A stretch of DNA of 7,117 nt from Actinomycetota bacterium (GTDB lineage: Bacteria > Actinomycetota > Acidimicrobiia > Acidimicrobiales > Iamiaceae): contig JAFDWI010000190.1 in the NCBI GenBank assembly GCA_018268545.1, positions 1 to 7,117 on the forward strand, read 5' to 3'. The stretch's first letter is position 1; each line of letters opens with the position of its first letter. This document shows, piece after piece, positions 6,112 to 7,117 of the stretch. A program made the translations under genes and the position numbers. The notes below the pieces were generated by a model, which worked only from the letters and a program-made list of their open reading frames with translations, was not told the DNA's origin and did not search any database.

Positions 6112-7115
6112 GTGAAATCGAGGTCCCAGGGTCGCGCCTGCTCCAGTTCCAGCGCGGCCTGCAACAACAAGGCTTCTTCGCCGAAATCCGCGGACAGCAT
6201 GGCTGCGATCGGAATGCCCGACTCGTCATCGAAGCCCATCGGCAACGTGATCGCCGGTGTTCCTCCGGCGTTCGCGAGCGGGGTGTAGGGCATCCAGGCC
6301 GACAGGCGCGGCAACATGTCGTCGATCCCGACGTCGGCTCCCATGTAGCCCAACTCGGGTGGGACGGACGCGATCGTGGGGCTCAGCACCAGGTCGTGGT
6401 GTCGGGCAACTTCGGCGAACCGCCCCCGAACGGCACGTAACCGGCGTGCCACACCCACGATGTGGCCCGGCCGTTTTGCGAACGACGCGGCCATTCCCTG
6501 CGAGAACGGCGTGAGCTTGGAGCGGTCGTAGTGGGACCCCTGCCCGAACCGGGCGGTACGGGTCGCCGCGAACACCAGGAACCGGTAGTAGAAGATGAAG
6601 TCGTCGCGGAACTCCTCGGGTTGCACCGGAACTTCGATCGGTTCGACGTGATGCCCGAGTGCCTCGAGCGCTTCCGCGGTCGAGTGCAGGGTCGTCAGCG
6701 TCGGTCCGTCGATGGCCACCACGCCGGGCACTTCGCCCAACATGCCGATCCGCAGACGACGTGACGGCCCGCCGGTCACCTCGCCGATCGGCCGGAGGTG
6801 GCGGGGACGGAACACCCGCTCCATTTCGGCGTACCAGCGAGCCGTGTCGCGCACGGTGCGTGTGACGACGCCGTCCACCGAGATCGACAACGGGAGGATC
6901 TGCTCGTCGCTGTGGCGACGCAGGCGTCCCAACGTGGGTTTCAGTCCGACCAGACCACCGCAGGCTGCGGGGATCCGGATCGACCCGCCGCCGTCCACGG
7001 CGTGGGCGACCGGCACGACACCGGCTGCGACGAGCGCCGCCGCGCCACCCGAGGACCCCCCGATCGTGTGGCCGAGGTTCCAGGGGTTGTGGGTGGGTTC
7101 GCGAACCGGGAACTC
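6105..7115 (-). CDS. Amidase-signature family hydrolase, N-terminus cut by window edge
   Basis: Seen: 336 C-terminal residues on the minus strand, open to the right edge. The amidase signature is clear: NPWNLGHTIGGSSGG, then VDGGGSIRIPA and GLVGLKPTLGR. Known: this family cleaves amide bonds with a Lys / cis-Ser / Ser triad. The cis-Ser is the first Ser of GGSSGG (codon 7053-7055) and the nucleophile is the Ser of GGSIR (codon 6981-6983). They are 24 residues apart, the same spacing as S217 and S241 of fatty acid amide hydrolase. The catalytic Lys lies in the missing N-terminal part, roughly 130 residues if the length is typical. The later sequence includes the AITLPMG strand of the family near 6250. 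Substrate is not predictable: it could be a general aliphatic or aryl amidase or a 6-aminohexanoate-cyclic-dimer-hydrolase-like enzyme. It is not a clear GatA, because no gatB/gatC are near. No signal peptide can be assessed. Confidence 0.94.
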   Translation of the reverse strand, partial: EFPVREPTHNPWNLGHTIGGSSGGAAALVAAGVVPVAHAVDGGGSIRIPAACGGLVGLKPTLGRLRRHSDEQILPLSISVDGVVTRTVRDTARWYAEMERVFRPRHLRPIGEVTGGPSRRLRIGMLGEVPGVVAIDGPTLTTLHSTAEALEALGHHVEPIEVPVQPEEFRDDFIFYYRFLVFAATRTARFGQGSHYDRSKLTPFSQGMAASFAKRPGHIVGVARRLRAVRGRFAEVARHHDLVLSPTIASVPPELGYMGADVGIDDMLPRLSAWMPYTPLANAGGTPAITLPMGFDDESGIPIAAMLSADFGEEALLLQAALELEQARPWDLDFTA

Positions 7116-7117
7116 GG

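Noticed and set aside
1..7117. Search for CRISPR arrays, tRNAs, rRNAs, insertion-sequence ends, toxin-antitoxin or phage-defence genes
   Set aside because: Nothing in the window supports any of these on reading both strands by eye.

Overview
The window is a dense stretch of high-GC chromosome with strongly G/C-biased third codon positions. Together with Shine-Dalgarno starts, Ser/Thr-rich tails on secreted proteins and the protein families present, this suggests a high-GC actinobacterium, possibly of the Acidimicrobiia (Ilumatobacter-like). That placement is inference and no marker gene fixes it. I see no rRNA, tRNA, insertion sequence, CRISPR array or sign of recent transfer.

Layout, left to right. 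(1) Minus strand, positions 3-1094: the N-terminal 364 residues of a PAS-GGDEF signalling protein, cut by the left edge just before its GGDEF loop. (2) Positions 1095-1364: a divergent intergenic region. (3) Plus strand, 1365-3911: an 848-residue cytoplasmic glycoside hydrolase of family GH38 (alpha-mannosidase type), with the recognisable zinc and catalytic residues intact. (4) Positions 3912-4045: a short intergenic region with a perfect 14-bp palindrome, a TAGAGT -10-like element and a possible leaderless 19-codon micro-ORF that overlaps the next start. (5) Plus strand, 4046-4885: a YggS/PLPBP-family pyridoxal-phosphate-binding protein with an N-terminal extension. (6) Positions 4886-5024: intergenic, with two GC-rich hairpins. 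(7) Plus strand, 5025-6080: an exported TolB-like WD40/PD40 beta-propeller with a Ser/Thr/Pro-rich C-terminal tail. (8) Minus strand, 6105-7115: the C-terminal 336 residues of an amidase-signature hydrolase, convergent with the propeller gene and cut by the right edge.

The genes do not form an obvious pathway. The three plus-strand genes are separated by about 135-140 bp gaps and probably have their own promoters. This looks mostly like ordinary chromosome. The most unusual local structure is the arrangement in front of yggS: palindrome, -10-like element, ATG eight bases downstream, and a tiny ORF whose stop overlaps the yggS start. Also worth a look are a near-identical 34-bp repeat in two non-adjacent blades of the propeller gene and an exported protein whose C-terminal tail has no visible anchor.
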